From the NCBI GenBank assembly GCA_013215505.1, contig JABSQZ010000023.1:1-64000 (forward strand): 64,000 bases of DNA, written 5' to 3'. Position 1 is the stretch's first letter. Every line of letters starts with the position of its first letter. Shown here one piece after another: positions 55,590 through 64,000 of this stretch. The notes below the pieces were generated by a model. That model made no database searches. It saw nothing but the letters and a program-made list of their open reading frames with translations, and was not told where the DNA came from. The stretch is from Oceanospirillaceae bacterium. Lineage in GTDB: Bacteria > Pseudomonadota > Gammaproteobacteria > Pseudomonadales > Balneatricaceae. The translations under genes were made by a program, and so were the position numbers.

Positions 55590-55997
55590 TTATTCACTAT
55601 CTTTGTCAGCCTGGCTCTGCTCTTTAGCTTTGCTTTCGCGCACAGTTTTCTCGATCAAACTGTGTAGGCGACGACCGCGATCGATACTGGCATCATGATG
55701 GAAACGTAATTTTGGCACCGTACGCAACTGCATGTTACGGGCTAATTCTGTTCGCAGAAAACCCGCTGCATCTTTTAATACTTCAGCAGCGGCCTTTAGT
55801 GCATCTTCTTCTTTCTGTTCACCAAAAGGCATTACAGTGAAGTACACTTCGGCATACCCTAAATCACGGGCTACTTTGACGAAACTAATAGTCACCATCC
55901 CTAGGCGTGGGTCTTTGACCTCGCGTTGAATGAGCTTAGCAAGATCTCTTTGCATCTGCTCTGCTATACGCTGGGTCCGGCTATATTCTTTGGCCAT
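55590..55997 (-). CDS. rbfA: Ribosome-binding factor A
   Basis: A 135-residue RbfA with a single KH-like domain: RTQRIAEQMQRDLAKLIQREVKDPRLG at the start, then a FRTELARNMQLRTVPKLRFHHD region. It assists 16S rRNA 5' maturation and 30S assembly under cold conditions. It lies between infB and truB. The C-terminal tail is short and charged. Confidence 0.97.
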   Translation of the reverse strand: MAKEYSRTQRIAEQMQRDLAKLIQREVKDPRLGMVTISFVKVARDLGYAEVYFTVMPFGEQKEEDALKAAAEVLKDAAGFLRTELARNMQLRTVPKLRFHHDASIDRGRRLHSLIEKTVRESKAKEQSQADKDSE

Positions 55998-56066
55998 TAA
56001 TCTCTCTTACCTTTGATTGAGCCCCGGTAGCACCGGGGCTCGATTGCGCCATTAACTATCTTATTG

Positions 56067-58739
56067 TTAATCGATAGTTCTAGCGATTTCTACTGTGTCA
56101 AATACTTCAATCTGATCACCGACTTTAACGTCGTTGTAGTTCTTCACACCGATACCACATTCCATGCCCTGGCGCACTTCTGCAACCGCATCTTTAAAGC
56201 GACGTAGGGATTCTAGCTCCCCCTCATAGATAACTACGTTATCGCGAAGTACACGGATGCGCTTGTTACGGAATACCGATCCCTCTGTAACCATACAACC
56301 GGCGACTAAACCGATCTTCGGTGAGCGGAATACATCACGCACTTGTGCAATACCGACGATTTCTTCACGCAGCTCTGGGGACAACAATCCACTCATCGCC
56401 TGTTTAACATCATCGATGATATTATAAATGATGCTGTAGTAGCGCAACTGAATACCTTCGCGATCGACAATCGCTTTCGCCTGTAGATCAGCACGTACGT
56501 TAAAGCCAACCATCAACGCGGAAGAAGCCAGTGCCAAGTTAGCGTCAGTTTCTGCAATACCGCCGACACCAGAAGAGACAATCACTACTTTCACTTCATC
56601 AGTGGACAAGTCTTCAAGGGCTGTCGTCAATGCTTCCAACGATCCCCTTACATCCGTTTTCAGGACGATATTAAGGGTAGCCACTTCACCGGATTCCATG
56701 TTGGCAAACAAGTTCTCAAGCTTAGAAGCTTGCTGTCTGGCCAATTTGATTTCGCGGTATTTGCCTTGACGGAACAAGGCGACTTCACGGGCCTTTTTCT
56801 CGTTGGAGACTACAGTAAATTCAGCACCCGCATTAGGGGTACCATCAAGACCGATGATCTCTACCGGCATTGAAGGGCCCGCTGAAGTGGTAGGTTTACC
56901 ATCTTCATCCATCATTGCTCGCACACGGCCATAGTGAAGACCCGCGAGAACAATGTCACCCTTGTTTAATGTACCAGACTGGACCAATACAGTTGCCACT
57001 GGGCCACGTCCTTTTTCCAGACGCGACTCAATGACTACACCTTGACCTTGCCCAGACTCAACCGATTTCAATTCAAGCAATTCCGCCTGCAGTGAGATAG
57101 CTTCTAACAGCGCATCAATACCTTCACCGGTTTTGGCCGAGACTCTAACAAACTGGACATCGCCACCCCATTCTTCAGGGATAACATCCAATGCAGCTAG
57201 CTCGTTCATCACTCGCTCTGGATCGGCTTGCTCTTTATCTATTTTGTTGACCGCGATAACCAAAGGTACACCGGCGGCTTTGGCATGTTGCACCGCTTCT
57301 TTAGTTTGCGGCATAACGCCATCATCAGCGGCGACAGCCAGTACTACAATATCTGTCAGCTGAGCACCACGGGCACGCATCGCAGTAAATGCAGCGTGAC
57401 CTGGAGTATCTAGGAAAGTAATGACACCTTTAGAGGTTTCAACACGATAGGCACCAATGTGCTGGGTAATACCACCGGACTCACCAGAGGCAACCCGAGA
57501 TGAACGGATGTTGTCCAGTAGCGATGTTTTACCGTGGTCAACGTGTCCCATCACTGTGACTACAGGAGCACGAGCAATGGCATCACCTTCGGTCACGACA
57601 GAGTCTAACAACGCCTCTTCGATCGCATTATCAGCCATAGGCTTGGCGACATGACCCATCTCTTCGACCACCAATATTGCAGTGTCCTGGTCTATCACTT
57701 GGTTGATGGTCGCCATAGCGCCCATTTTAAACATCACCTTGATAACTTCAGCGGCTTTCACCGACATTTTCTTGGCAAGATCTGCGACAATAATACTTTC
57801 AGGTACTGCTACTTCATGTACCCGGGCCGCTTGTGGCTCAGTGAAACCATGTATATTGGGACTACCTGATGTCAATACTGCCGGCTTTGATCTGGCATTG
57901 CGTGAGATCTTACCGCGACGGTTACGCTTATCGCCTTTATTTGACCCCCCTGTCTTACCTTTGCCTCCACGGGCTGGTTTCTTCTCTTCACGGGCCGGTT
58001 TTTTATGTACTGGTGCCTGCTTCGGAGTTGCCTGAGCGATGGCATCGGCCTTGCGCTGCTCCTCTGCATCTTCTTTGGCAATGCGCACAGCATCTTCCTC
58101 GGCTTTCTTTTGTGCCAAGGTCTCTGTAGCCAGACGCTCTGCCTCATGCGCTACATGCTCTTTGGCAGAAGCCGCGGCGGCTTTATCAGCTTCCTTCTCT
58201 GCTAATTGACGCTCTTGCTCTCTGCGATTATCTTCCGCAACTTCCTCAGCGCTTTTATCAGTGGATACCGGAGCCTGGGGAGCCGACGTTGGTATCTTTG
58301 GTGTCTCTATCGCCTTAGCTTCACTCGCTTCGACTTGACTATCTACTGCTACAGCCGCTGGTGCGGTTGTTGCAGCCGATACAGTAGTTTCAGCGACTGC
58401 AACTGCAGCCTCTTCAGCTTGTGGCTCCAGCTCAGTGCGTTTAACATAAGTACGAGTTTTACGTACTTCAACATTAACTGTCTTACGCGCCGATCCACTG
58501 GTTTTTAATTGAGTCGTAGACTTACGCTTCAAACTGATTTTCTTCGGCTGGCCACTTTCAGTGTTGGCCGCCTCACCGTGAGAACGCTTCAAATGTGCCA
58601 ACAAGGTCTGACGCTCTTCATCAGAGACTTTAGAGCCCTGCTGCTTGTCTTTAATTCCCGCTTCAGCCATTTGGCTAAGCAAACGCTCTGGGGAGACGCC
58701 GATAACCTCGGCTAGTTCTGTAACTATTACTTCTGACAT
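56067..58739 (-). CDS. infB: Translation initiation factor IF-2
   Basis: An 890-residue IF-2. An N-terminal IF2_N domain ([19 protein letters not shown]) and a long charged Ala/Glu/Lys linker (about 100-290) precede a second IF2_N repeat, the G domain with [17 protein letters not shown] and NKID, and C-terminal domains that bind fMet-tRNA. Brings initiator tRNA to the 30S subunit. Its gene follows nusA by 20 nt; TAGGAG precedes the ATG. Confidence 0.98.
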   Translation of the reverse strand: MSEVIVTELAEVIGVSPERLLSQMAEAGIKDKQQGSKVSDEERQTLLAHLKRSHGEAANTESGQPKKISLKRKSTTQLKTSGSARKTVNVEVRKTRTYVKRTELEPQAEEAAVAVAETTVSAATTAPAAVAVDSQVEASEAKAIETPKIPTSAPQAPVSTDKSAEEVAEDNRREQERQLAEKEADKAAAASAKEHVAHEAERLATETLAQKKAEEDAVRIAKEDAEEQRKADAIAQATPKQAPVHKKPAREEKKPARGGKGKTGGSNKGDKRNRRGKISRNARSKPAVLTSGSPNIHGFTEPQAARVHEVAVPESIIVADLAKKMSVKAAEVIKVMFKMGAMATINQVIDQDTAILVVEEMGHVAKPMADNAIEEALLDSVVTEGDAIARAPVVTVMGHVDHGKTSLLDNIRSSRVASGESGGITQHIGAYRVETSKGVITFLDTPGHAAFTAMRARGAQLTDIVVLAVAADDGVMPQTKEAVQHAKAAGVPLVIAVNKIDKEQADPERVMNELAALDVIPEEWGGDVQFVRVSAKTGEGIDALLEAISLQAELLELKSVESGQGQGVVIESRLEKGRGPVATVLVQSGTLNKGDIVLAGLHYGRVRAMMDEDGKPTTSAGPSMPVEIIGLDGTPNAGAEFTVVSNEKKAREVALFRQGKYREIKLARQQASKLENLFANMESGEVATLNIVLKTDVRGSLEALTTALEDLSTDEVKVVIVSSGVGGIAETDANLALASSALMVGFNVRADLQAKAIVDREGIQLRYYSIIYNIIDDVKQAMSGLLSPELREEIVGIAQVRDVFRSPKIGLVAGCMVTEGSVFRNKRIRVLRDNVVIYEGELESLRRFKDAVAEVRQGMECGIGVKNYNDVKVGDQIEVFDTVEIARTID

Positions 58740-58758
58740 TTTTTTCTCCTACCTCGGT

Positions 58759-60252
58759 TTACGCTTCATCCGCGAACCAAGGAGCGCGGGCTGTCATAAT
58801 ATATTGTGCTGCTAATTCTTCAGTCATGCCTTCTATGTCTAATAGCTCTTCAACAGATTGCTCTGCAAGATCTTCCATAGTGATAATGCTCTGAGCAGCC
58901 AGCAAGAATGCAAAATGCTTATCCATGCCTTCCATGTTCAGTAAATCATCGGCAGGCTCTGCTTTCTCCAGAACCTCTTCAGTAGCTAATGCTTGATTTA
59001 ACAAAGCATCTTTAGCGCGGGTGCGCAGTTCATTGACGATATCTTCATCAAAACCGTCAATCTGCAACATTTCTTCGACGGGGACATAGGCGACTTCTTC
59101 TAAGGTACTAAAACCTTCATCTACAAGTACACCGGCAACATCTTCATCGACATCTAATGCTTTAATAAAACTTTCTACTATAGAGCCGACTTCTGACTCT
59201 TGTTTCTTAGCTGCGTCTGCTTCGGTCATCACGTTTAATTCCCAGCCGGTAAGCTCAGATGCTAAACGCACGTTTTGACCACTGCGGCCAATGGCCATCG
59301 CCAATGCCTCTTGAGCAACGGCAACATCCATTGCGTGTTTGTCTTCTTCTACGACTATGGAAACAACTTCCGCAGGAGACATGGCATTAATCACCAGCTG
59401 AGCCGGGTTGTCATCCCAAAGGATAATATCGACACGCTCGCCGGCCAATTCATTGGAAACAGCCTGAACTCGTGCGCCACGCATACCGACACATGCACCA
59501 ACAGGGTCTATTCGACCATCGTTAGTTTTGACGGCAATCTTTGCCCTTGAGCCTGGATCACGTGCAGCGGCACGTATTTCGATGACCTGCTCCGAGACTT
59601 CCGGTACTTCGAGACTGAATAATTCAATCAACATTTTCGGACTAGTACGCGATAACACCAACTGTGGACCACGCCCTTCAGTGCGGATTTCATGCAGTAC
59701 AGCACGTACCCGGTCGCCGATGCGAAACACTTCTCTCGGGAGAATATTCTCACGCGGCAATAGTGCTTCTGCGTTGTTACCCAGATCGATAATAATGTTG
59801 TCGCGGGTTACTTTTTTAACTGTTGCGGAAATCAACTCGCCGACACGGTCACGGTACATCTCAACAACTTTAGCGCGTTCGGCTTCACGAACTTTTTGCA
59901 CTATAACTTGTTTTGCAGTTTGCGCTGCAATGCGACCAAACTTAACGGATTCAATCTGCTCAACGTGCACATCGCCGATTTTAAGCTCTGTGTCCACTTC
60001 TGCAGCTTCCTCTGAAGTCCACTCAGTACCAAGAATCGCTACACCTTCATCACCGACAACGGTCCAACGGCGAAAAGTATCGTAATCACCTGTGGCGCGA
60101 TCAATTTTAACGTATATATCTGACTCTTCATCTTCGAAGCGCCGTTTGGTCGCTGTAGCCAACGCTAACTCTATCGCTTCGAAGATAACTTCTTTAGATA
60201 CGTCCTTTTCGTTCGAAACTGCCTCTGCTACCAGCAAGATTTCTTTGCTCAT
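58759..60252 (-). CDS. nusA: Transcription termination/antitermination factor NusA
   Basis: A 497-residue NusA. The N-terminal RNAP-binding domain starts [21 protein letters not shown]; then come S1 (about 135-200), KH1 and KH2 ([23 protein letters not shown] and [16 protein letters not shown]) and two C-terminal helix-hairpin repeats (about 360-490) as in gammaproteobacteria. It modulates pausing, termination and rRNA antitermination. It is downstream of rimP by about 70 nt. Confidence 0.98.
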   Translation of the reverse strand: MSKEILLVAEAVSNEKDVSKEVIFEAIELALATATKRRFEDEESDIYVKIDRATGDYDTFRRWTVVGDEGVAILGTEWTSEEAAEVDTELKIGDVHVEQIESVKFGRIAAQTAKQVIVQKVREAERAKVVEMYRDRVGELISATVKKVTRDNIIIDLGNNAEALLPRENILPREVFRIGDRVRAVLHEIRTEGRGPQLVLSRTSPKMLIELFSLEVPEVSEQVIEIRAAARDPGSRAKIAVKTNDGRIDPVGACVGMRGARVQAVSNELAGERVDIILWDDNPAQLVINAMSPAEVVSIVVEEDKHAMDVAVAQEALAMAIGRSGQNVRLASELTGWELNVMTEADAAKKQESEVGSIVESFIKALDVDEDVAGVLVDEGFSTLEEVAYVPVEEMLQIDGFDEDIVNELRTRAKDALLNQALATEEVLEKAEPADDLLNMEGMDKHFAFLLAAQSIITMEDLAEQSVEELLDIEGMTEELAAQYIMTARAPWFADEA

Positions 60253-60322
60253 ATCAATGCCTCGCTATTTTTCCCTGCTGGTACCAGTGTACATATTTGG
60301 CACCAATTAGTTATTTGAAAAT

Positions 60323-60781
60323 TTAAGAAAATTGTGGTTCTATTTGTGCTTTATCTATGTAATCCAGCGGCAACAAATACTCTTCGTTATCTACTTCCAC
60401 TATCACTTCGTCCCCCTCAACACCTTTGAGAAGTCCCTTGAAATTCCTGCGCCCATCAAATGGCATGCGCAATTTTATCTTTACTATACTGCCGGTGAAA
60501 GCGACATAATGCTCCAACTTAAAGAGCAGCCGATCCATTCCCGGAGAGGACACTTCCAGGGCGTAGTGACCTGCAATGGTATCTTCAACATCTAAAATAC
60601 CACTGGCCTGATGACTCATCTGAGCACAGTCATCAACTGAAACCCCATTCTCGCCATCAATGTATATGCGTAAAATGCTATCTTTGCCCTGAGATATATA
60701 CTCTATCCCCCACAGATCAAAATCCATTGACTGAGCAATGGGCTCCAACATTTCTTGTAAACGTTTTAACTTTGCAGACAC
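60323..60781 (-). CDS. rimP: Ribosome maturation factor RimP
   Basis: A 152-residue RimP with the pattern [20 protein letters not shown], then [18 protein letters not shown] and the [14 protein letters not shown] motif. It assists late 30S assembly. First gene of the rimP-nusA-infB-rbfA-truB operon; two terminator-like hairpins lie just upstream, between it and the tRNA genes. Confidence 0.96.
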   Translation of the reverse strand: MSAKLKRLQEMLEPIAQSMDFDLWGIEYISQGKDSILRIYIDGENGVSVDDCAQMSHQASGILDVEDTIAGHYALEVSSPGMDRLLFKLEHYVAFTGSIVKIKLRMPFDGRRNFKGLLKGVEGDEVIVEVDNEEYLLPLDYIDKAQIEPQFS

Positions 60782-60833
60782 TAAACACCTATATCTTTAC
60801 GAACTGGCTTTCATTAGCAGCAGTTCAATAACA

Positions 60834-60856
60834 AAAAATGGGCCCTACAGGCCCAC
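60834..60856 (-). terminator. Rho-independent terminator upstream of rimP
   Basis: On the minus strand TGGGCC-TGTAG-GGCCCA followed by TTTTTT. It is one of two tandem terminators between tRNA-fMet and rimP. Confidence 0.85.
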
Positions 60857-60918
60857 TTCTTAACTAGAGCAGTGACTGCCTGGCATCGATGCTGAGCAAT
60901 TACTTCCCTCTAATCACG

Positions 60919-60939
60919 AAAAAGCCCCTAAAAAGGGGC
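60919..60939 (-). terminator. Rho-independent terminator downstream of tRNA-fMet
   Basis: On the minus strand GCCCC-TTTTTA-GGGGC followed by TTTTT. With the hairpin at 60834-60856 it separates the secG/tRNA transcript from the rimP-nusA operon, as after metY in E. coli. Confidence 0.82.
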
Positions 60940-61115
60940 CGGAACAACGGGCGATTAATGAACCATACTAGCGCATTTAGTTCAACAACCCCTTATTTCT
61001 AAACGATAAACCTAATCTACCGTTTGCTAGCAAAAGAACTACTAGACTTAAAATTTTTTTCAGATGTCAAATAAGAATTTATCTTACTTTTCAATCTAAC
61101 TTTCAGCAGCGCAAT

Positions 61116-61157
61116 AACTTACTACTTACTACTTACTACTTACTACTTACTACTTAT
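61116..61157 (-). repeat. Heptanucleotide tandem array (GTAAGTA in minus-strand sense)
   Basis: About six units, TACTTAC on the plus strand and GTAAGTA in the sense of the tRNA genes. It starts 3 nt after the encoded CCA of tRNA-fMet and belongs to the G-N-A-A-G-T-N family. Confidence 0.93.
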
Positions 61158-61160
61158 TAG

Positions 61161-61237
<77 letters not shown>

Positions 61238-61341
61238 GCATCAAAAACTAAACTCTGCATTTACTTTCTACAGCGCCTTATTCGGTGCGCATTATAATGT
61301 TACTCACCGCTAAAGACAAGTAAATTCTCTACGCCGTACAA

Positions 61342-61427
61342 TGGTGCCCAGAGCCGGACTCGAACCGGCACAGCCATAAGCCACTACCCCCTCAAGGTAG
61401 CGTGTCTACCAATTTCACCACCTGGGC
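61342..61427 (-). tRNA. tRNA-Leu (GAG)
   Basis: An 86-nt tRNA with encoded CCA, a long variable arm (after the anticodon stem: TGGCTTATGGCTGT) and anticodon GAG in the loop TTGAGGG. The acceptor stem GCCCAGG pairs with CTCTGGGC, allowing one G-T. It follows secG and precedes tRNA-fMet, the usual gammaproteobacterial order. Confidence 0.97.
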
Positions 61428-61441
61428 TAAAAAAACAATAA

Positions 61442-61795
61442 CTAGTTTGAACTTGGAGCATCCGAATCTGCAGGAACCAAGCTATTCAGATCTGGAAGAT
61501 CGCTCTGCTGAGCTTGCTCAATCATTTCCTGACTTGGGATGCCAACTTCAGAGACATATCCCGCTTGCTCTTTAGCAAAATACGCCAAGGCAAAACTGGT
61601 AGCAAACAAAGCCGCCGCTAAAACTGCGGTTGCTCGCGACAAGAAACTGCCAGCACCCTGACTACCAAAAACTGTCTGCGATGCACCGGCACCAAAAGAT
61701 GCTCCGGCCTCAGCGCCCTTACCTTGCTGCAACATCACCAACGCGATTATTGCTGCTGCTAATAATACGTGTACAGCGAGAATAATTGATTCCAC
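61442..61795 (-). CDS. secG: Preprotein translocase subunit SecG
   Basis: A 117-residue SecG with two membrane spans (about 3-20 and 52-72) joined by the conserved loop LQQGKGAEAGASFGAGASQTVFGS. It aids SecYEG-mediated protein export. The C-terminal tail is acidic. It lies 16 nt after tpiA and 14 nt before tRNA-Leu. Confidence 0.96.
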   Translation of the reverse strand: MESIILAVHVLLAAAIIALVMLQQGKGAEAGASFGAGASQTVFGSQGAGSFLSRATAVLAAALFATSFALAYFAKEQAGYVSEVGIPSQEMIEQAQQSDLPDLNSLVPADSDAPSSN

Positions 61796-61811
61796 TTACA
61801 TTACCGCCTAA

Positions 61812-62561
61812 TTATATATTTGCAGCTGCGCTACAAATGATTTTGAAATCTTCTATTTTTAAAGAGGCCCCGCCTACCAGGCCGCCATCTATATCCGGCT
61901 GCGAAAACAACTCTGCTGCTGTTTCAGCATTTACACTACCGCCGTACAATATTCGAGTCTTATTTGCCATTTCTGCTGACAACTGCTCTGCCAACACGCC
62001 GCGAATATATTTGTGTATTTCCTGCGCTTGCTCGGGCGTTGCTGTCTCACCTGTTCCTATCGCCCAAATCGGCTCATAGGCAACAACTAACTGATCTGCT
62101 GACAACTGCAGTGAAGAAATCGCACTCAACAATTGTTGCTTTACCACAGCATGGGCTTCACCCTGCTGGCGCTGCGCTAATGTCTCACCAATACAGAGAA
62201 TAGGCACCATTGTGGCATCGACCACCGCCGCAACTTTATCCGCAACCCACTGCTGATTTTCTGCAAAGATTTCGCGCCGCTCGGAGTGCCCGACCAATAC
62301 ATACTGGCAACCAAGATCTTGCAACATAGCAACTGATATTTCACCGGTAAACGCACCAGATGCTGCAAAATGTACATTTTGTGCTGCAGCACTGTAATTC
62401 TTCGCCGCTTGTTGAACTTGCGACAAGTACACTGATGGTGGACTAAGCACCACTTCAACATCCAGATTCTCAGCAAACAGATTGATTTGTTCACACATCT
62501 TGGCTGCAAAGCTGCCACTGCCATTCATTTTCCAGTTTCCAGCAACGATTGGTTTACGCAT
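61812..62561 (-). CDS. tpiA: Triosephosphate isomerase
   Basis: A 249-residue TIM barrel. Lys11 in NWKMNGS, the catalytic His in YVLVGHSERR, the catalytic Glu in VVAYEPIWAIGTG and the phosphate-binding loop LYGGSVN are all present. It interconverts dihydroxyacetone phosphate and glyceraldehyde 3-phosphate. It lies between glmM and secG. Confidence 0.98.
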   Translation of the reverse strand: MRKPIVAGNWKMNGSGSFAAKMCEQINLFAENLDVEVVLSPPSVYLSQVQQAAKNYSAAAQNVHFAASGAFTGEISVAMLQDLGCQYVLVGHSERREIFAENQQWVADKVAAVVDATMVPILCIGETLAQRQQGEAHAVVKQQLLSAISSLQLSADQLVVAYEPIWAIGTGETATPEQAQEIHKYIRGVLAEQLSAEMANKTRILYGGSVNAETAAELFSQPDIDGGLVGGASLKIEDFKIICSAAANI

Positions 62562-62605
62562 ATCAGATCCTTAAAAACGAGGCGCAAATACTAACTAATT
62601 TGCTT

Positions 62606-63955
62606 TTAACAAACAAGCGATTCCAACACTGTTTCTACATTTTTTGCCAGTTCTTCACAGATACTCTCTACTTGCTCACCGTTTTCCCCTTCGACCATCA
62701 CTCTGACCAAAGGCTCAGTCCCGGATGCGCGCAACAACACCCTACCTTTATCTGCCAATAATGCCTCAGCCTGCTCGACTGCTTTGCGTATTTCATCGCT
62801 GCCAGAAAAATCCACTTTTTTCGCCAACTTAATATTGATCATTTTTTGCGGCAGCTTTTGCATTACTTTCTTTAACTTTGCTAGCGCCTGGTCTGTTTCT
62901 CCCATAGCAACCAATACTTGCAAAGCGGCAATTGTGCCATCACCCGTACTGGTCAAGTGTTTGCAAATCACATGCCCGGAACTTTCACCACCGACTAACC
63001 AGCCGCGGTCCGACAACTGTTCCATCACATACCTATCACCGACGTTGGCCCTGACAAAAGGTATCTGCAACCGTCTACAGGCCTGCTCTAAACCAAAGTT
63101 GGTCATCAGTGTCCCCACTACCCCACCGCGCAACTCATCTTTGTCACGCAGATAGCTAGCGATGATCATCATAATCTCATCACCATCCACCACCTCTCCC
63201 AGATGATCGACCATAATCACCCGATCACCGTCTCCGTCCAGGGCGATTCCCAAATCAGCCTGCTCTGCCACAACCACTTTCTGTAAACTTCTGGTATCTG
63301 TGGCACCACATTTTTCGTTGATATTTAACCCATCAGGCGCCGAGGCTATCTGTATCACTTGCGCCCCTAACTCAGACAACACCCCCGGCGAGACGTGATA
63401 TGTGGCACCATTGGCGCAATCCAATACTATTTTCATTCCGCGTAAACTAAAACCGGCCGGCACTGAAGCCTTGCAGAACTCTATATAGCGACCAGGGGCA
63501 TCATCAATTCTTCTCGCTTTGCCCAGCGCCGATGAATCTACCGTGGTCATCGCCAGGTCCATTTGTGCTTCTATAGCATGCTCAATGTCATCGTCAAGCT
63601 TAGTGCCCAATGCACTAAAAAATTTTATGCCATTATCCCCATAGGCATTGTGTGATGCAGAGATCACTATCCCCGCATCTGCCTGAAAGGTACGGGTCAG
63701 ATAGGCAATAGCCGGAGTCGGCATTGGCCCTGTTAACAACACATCGACACCCGCGGCACTCAGACCCGCCTCCAGCGCCGATTCAAACATATATCCGGAT
63801 ATACGTGTATCTTTGCCGATCAATATCTTACTACTGCCTTCGCGGGCAAAAACTTTACCGGCTGCCCAGCCGAGCTTCAACATGAAATCTGGTGTAATAG
63901 GGTACTGGCCTACGCGGCCTCTGATTCCATCCGTGCCGAAATACTTCTTAGTCAT
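62606..63955 (-). CDS. glmM: Phosphoglucosamine mutase
   Basis: A 449-residue alpha-D-phosphohexomutase. The N-terminus has [11 protein letters not shown], the phosphoserine loop is [17 protein letters not shown] near residue 100, the metal loop is DGDGDR and the C-terminal phosphate site is [15 protein letters not shown]. It makes glucosamine 1-phosphate for peptidoglycan and LPS. The ATG directly abuts the folP stop (TAAATG). Confidence 0.98.
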   Translation of the reverse strand: MTKKYFGTDGIRGRVGQYPITPDFMLKLGWAAGKVFAREGSSKILIGKDTRISGYMFESALEAGLSAAGVDVLLTGPMPTPAIAYLTRTFQADAGIVISASHNAYGDNGIKFFSALGTKLDDDIEHAIEAQMDLAMTTVDSSALGKARRIDDAPGRYIEFCKASVPAGFSLRGMKIVLDCANGATYHVSPGVLSELGAQVIQIASAPDGLNINEKCGATDTRSLQKVVVAEQADLGIALDGDGDRVIMVDHLGEVVDGDEIMMIIASYLRDKDELRGGVVGTLMTNFGLEQACRRLQIPFVRANVGDRYVMEQLSDRGWLVGGESSGHVICKHLTSTGDGTIAALQVLVAMGETDQALAKLKKVMQKLPQKMINIKLAKKVDFSGSDEIRKAVEQAEALLADKGRVLLRASGTEPLVRVMVEGENGEQVESICEELAKNVETVLESLVC

Positions 63956-64000
63956 TTATTCACCTTGTCCCTTTACCGCTTCAATCACTGTAACCACATC
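63956..64000 (-). CDS. folP: Dihydropteroate synthase, C-terminal end (partial)
   Basis: The last 14 codons and stop of a minus-strand gene cut by the window edge, ending DVVTVIEAVKGQGE. The RVHDV..TV.A-type ending and the position before glmM match folP of gammaproteobacteria. The identification rests mostly on synteny. Confidence 0.75.
   Translation of the reverse strand, partial: DVVTVIEAVKGQGE

Overview
The window looks like the chromosome of a marine-type gammaproteobacterium, probably near the Cellvibrionales/Pseudomonadales. The reasons are two housekeeping blocks in the pseudomonad order. One is rpsF-rpsR-(membrane protein)-rplI-dnaB. The other is folP-glmM-tpiA-secG-tRNA-Leu-tRNA-fMet-rimP-nusA-infB-rbfA-truB-rpsO-pnp. 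I cannot name the genus from sequence alone.

Layout. 1-3.6 kb: an acyltransferase, a hotdog thioesterase, DUF1289 and DUF2789 proteins and a Gfo/Idh oxidoreductase. 3.8-7.9 kb: dnaB and the rpsF operon. 7.9-13.7 kb: a heavy-metal P-type ATPase with a divergent PbrR/CadR-like regulator and its operator, an Lrp-type regulator, glutathione-dependent formaldehyde dehydrogenase and a 3-hydroxyacyl-CoA dehydrogenase-like protein. 14.3-18.2 kb: an unusual coupled operon of a membrane sensor, a sensor-MFS fusion and a PF04392 binding protein. 19.3-22.6 kb: gene-poor DNA with an AraC-type regulator, a GC-rich orphan gene, a broken PAAR/M91 metallopeptidase effector and other damaged frames. 22.6-46.5 kb: a complete type VI secretion system (T6SS), all on the minus strand. 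47.4-51.7 kb: mutS, a secreted RNase T2 and a small exported protein. 51.8-64 kb: the pnp-to-folP translation and transcription block.

The T6SS has every core part: TssA, Hcp, TssB, TssC, TssE, TssF, TssG, ClpV, FHA, TssJ, TssK, TssL, TssM, VgrG and PAAR. It also has a second TssC paralogue of the ImpD type, a Ser/Thr-kinase-like protein that may act on the FHA branch, and a family-3 solute-binding protein coupled to fha. The TssM nucleotide-binding loop is lost. A terminator-like hairpin after tssC could lower expression of the rest relative to Hcp and sheath.

The least explained signals are: (1) four arrays of 7-bp repeats of the family G-N-A-A-G-T-N, three of which follow a gene closely and read in its sense; (2) the sensor/MFS/binding-protein operon; (3) the decayed effector island next to vgrG-PAAR; (4) a long imperfect dyad in the pnp leader.
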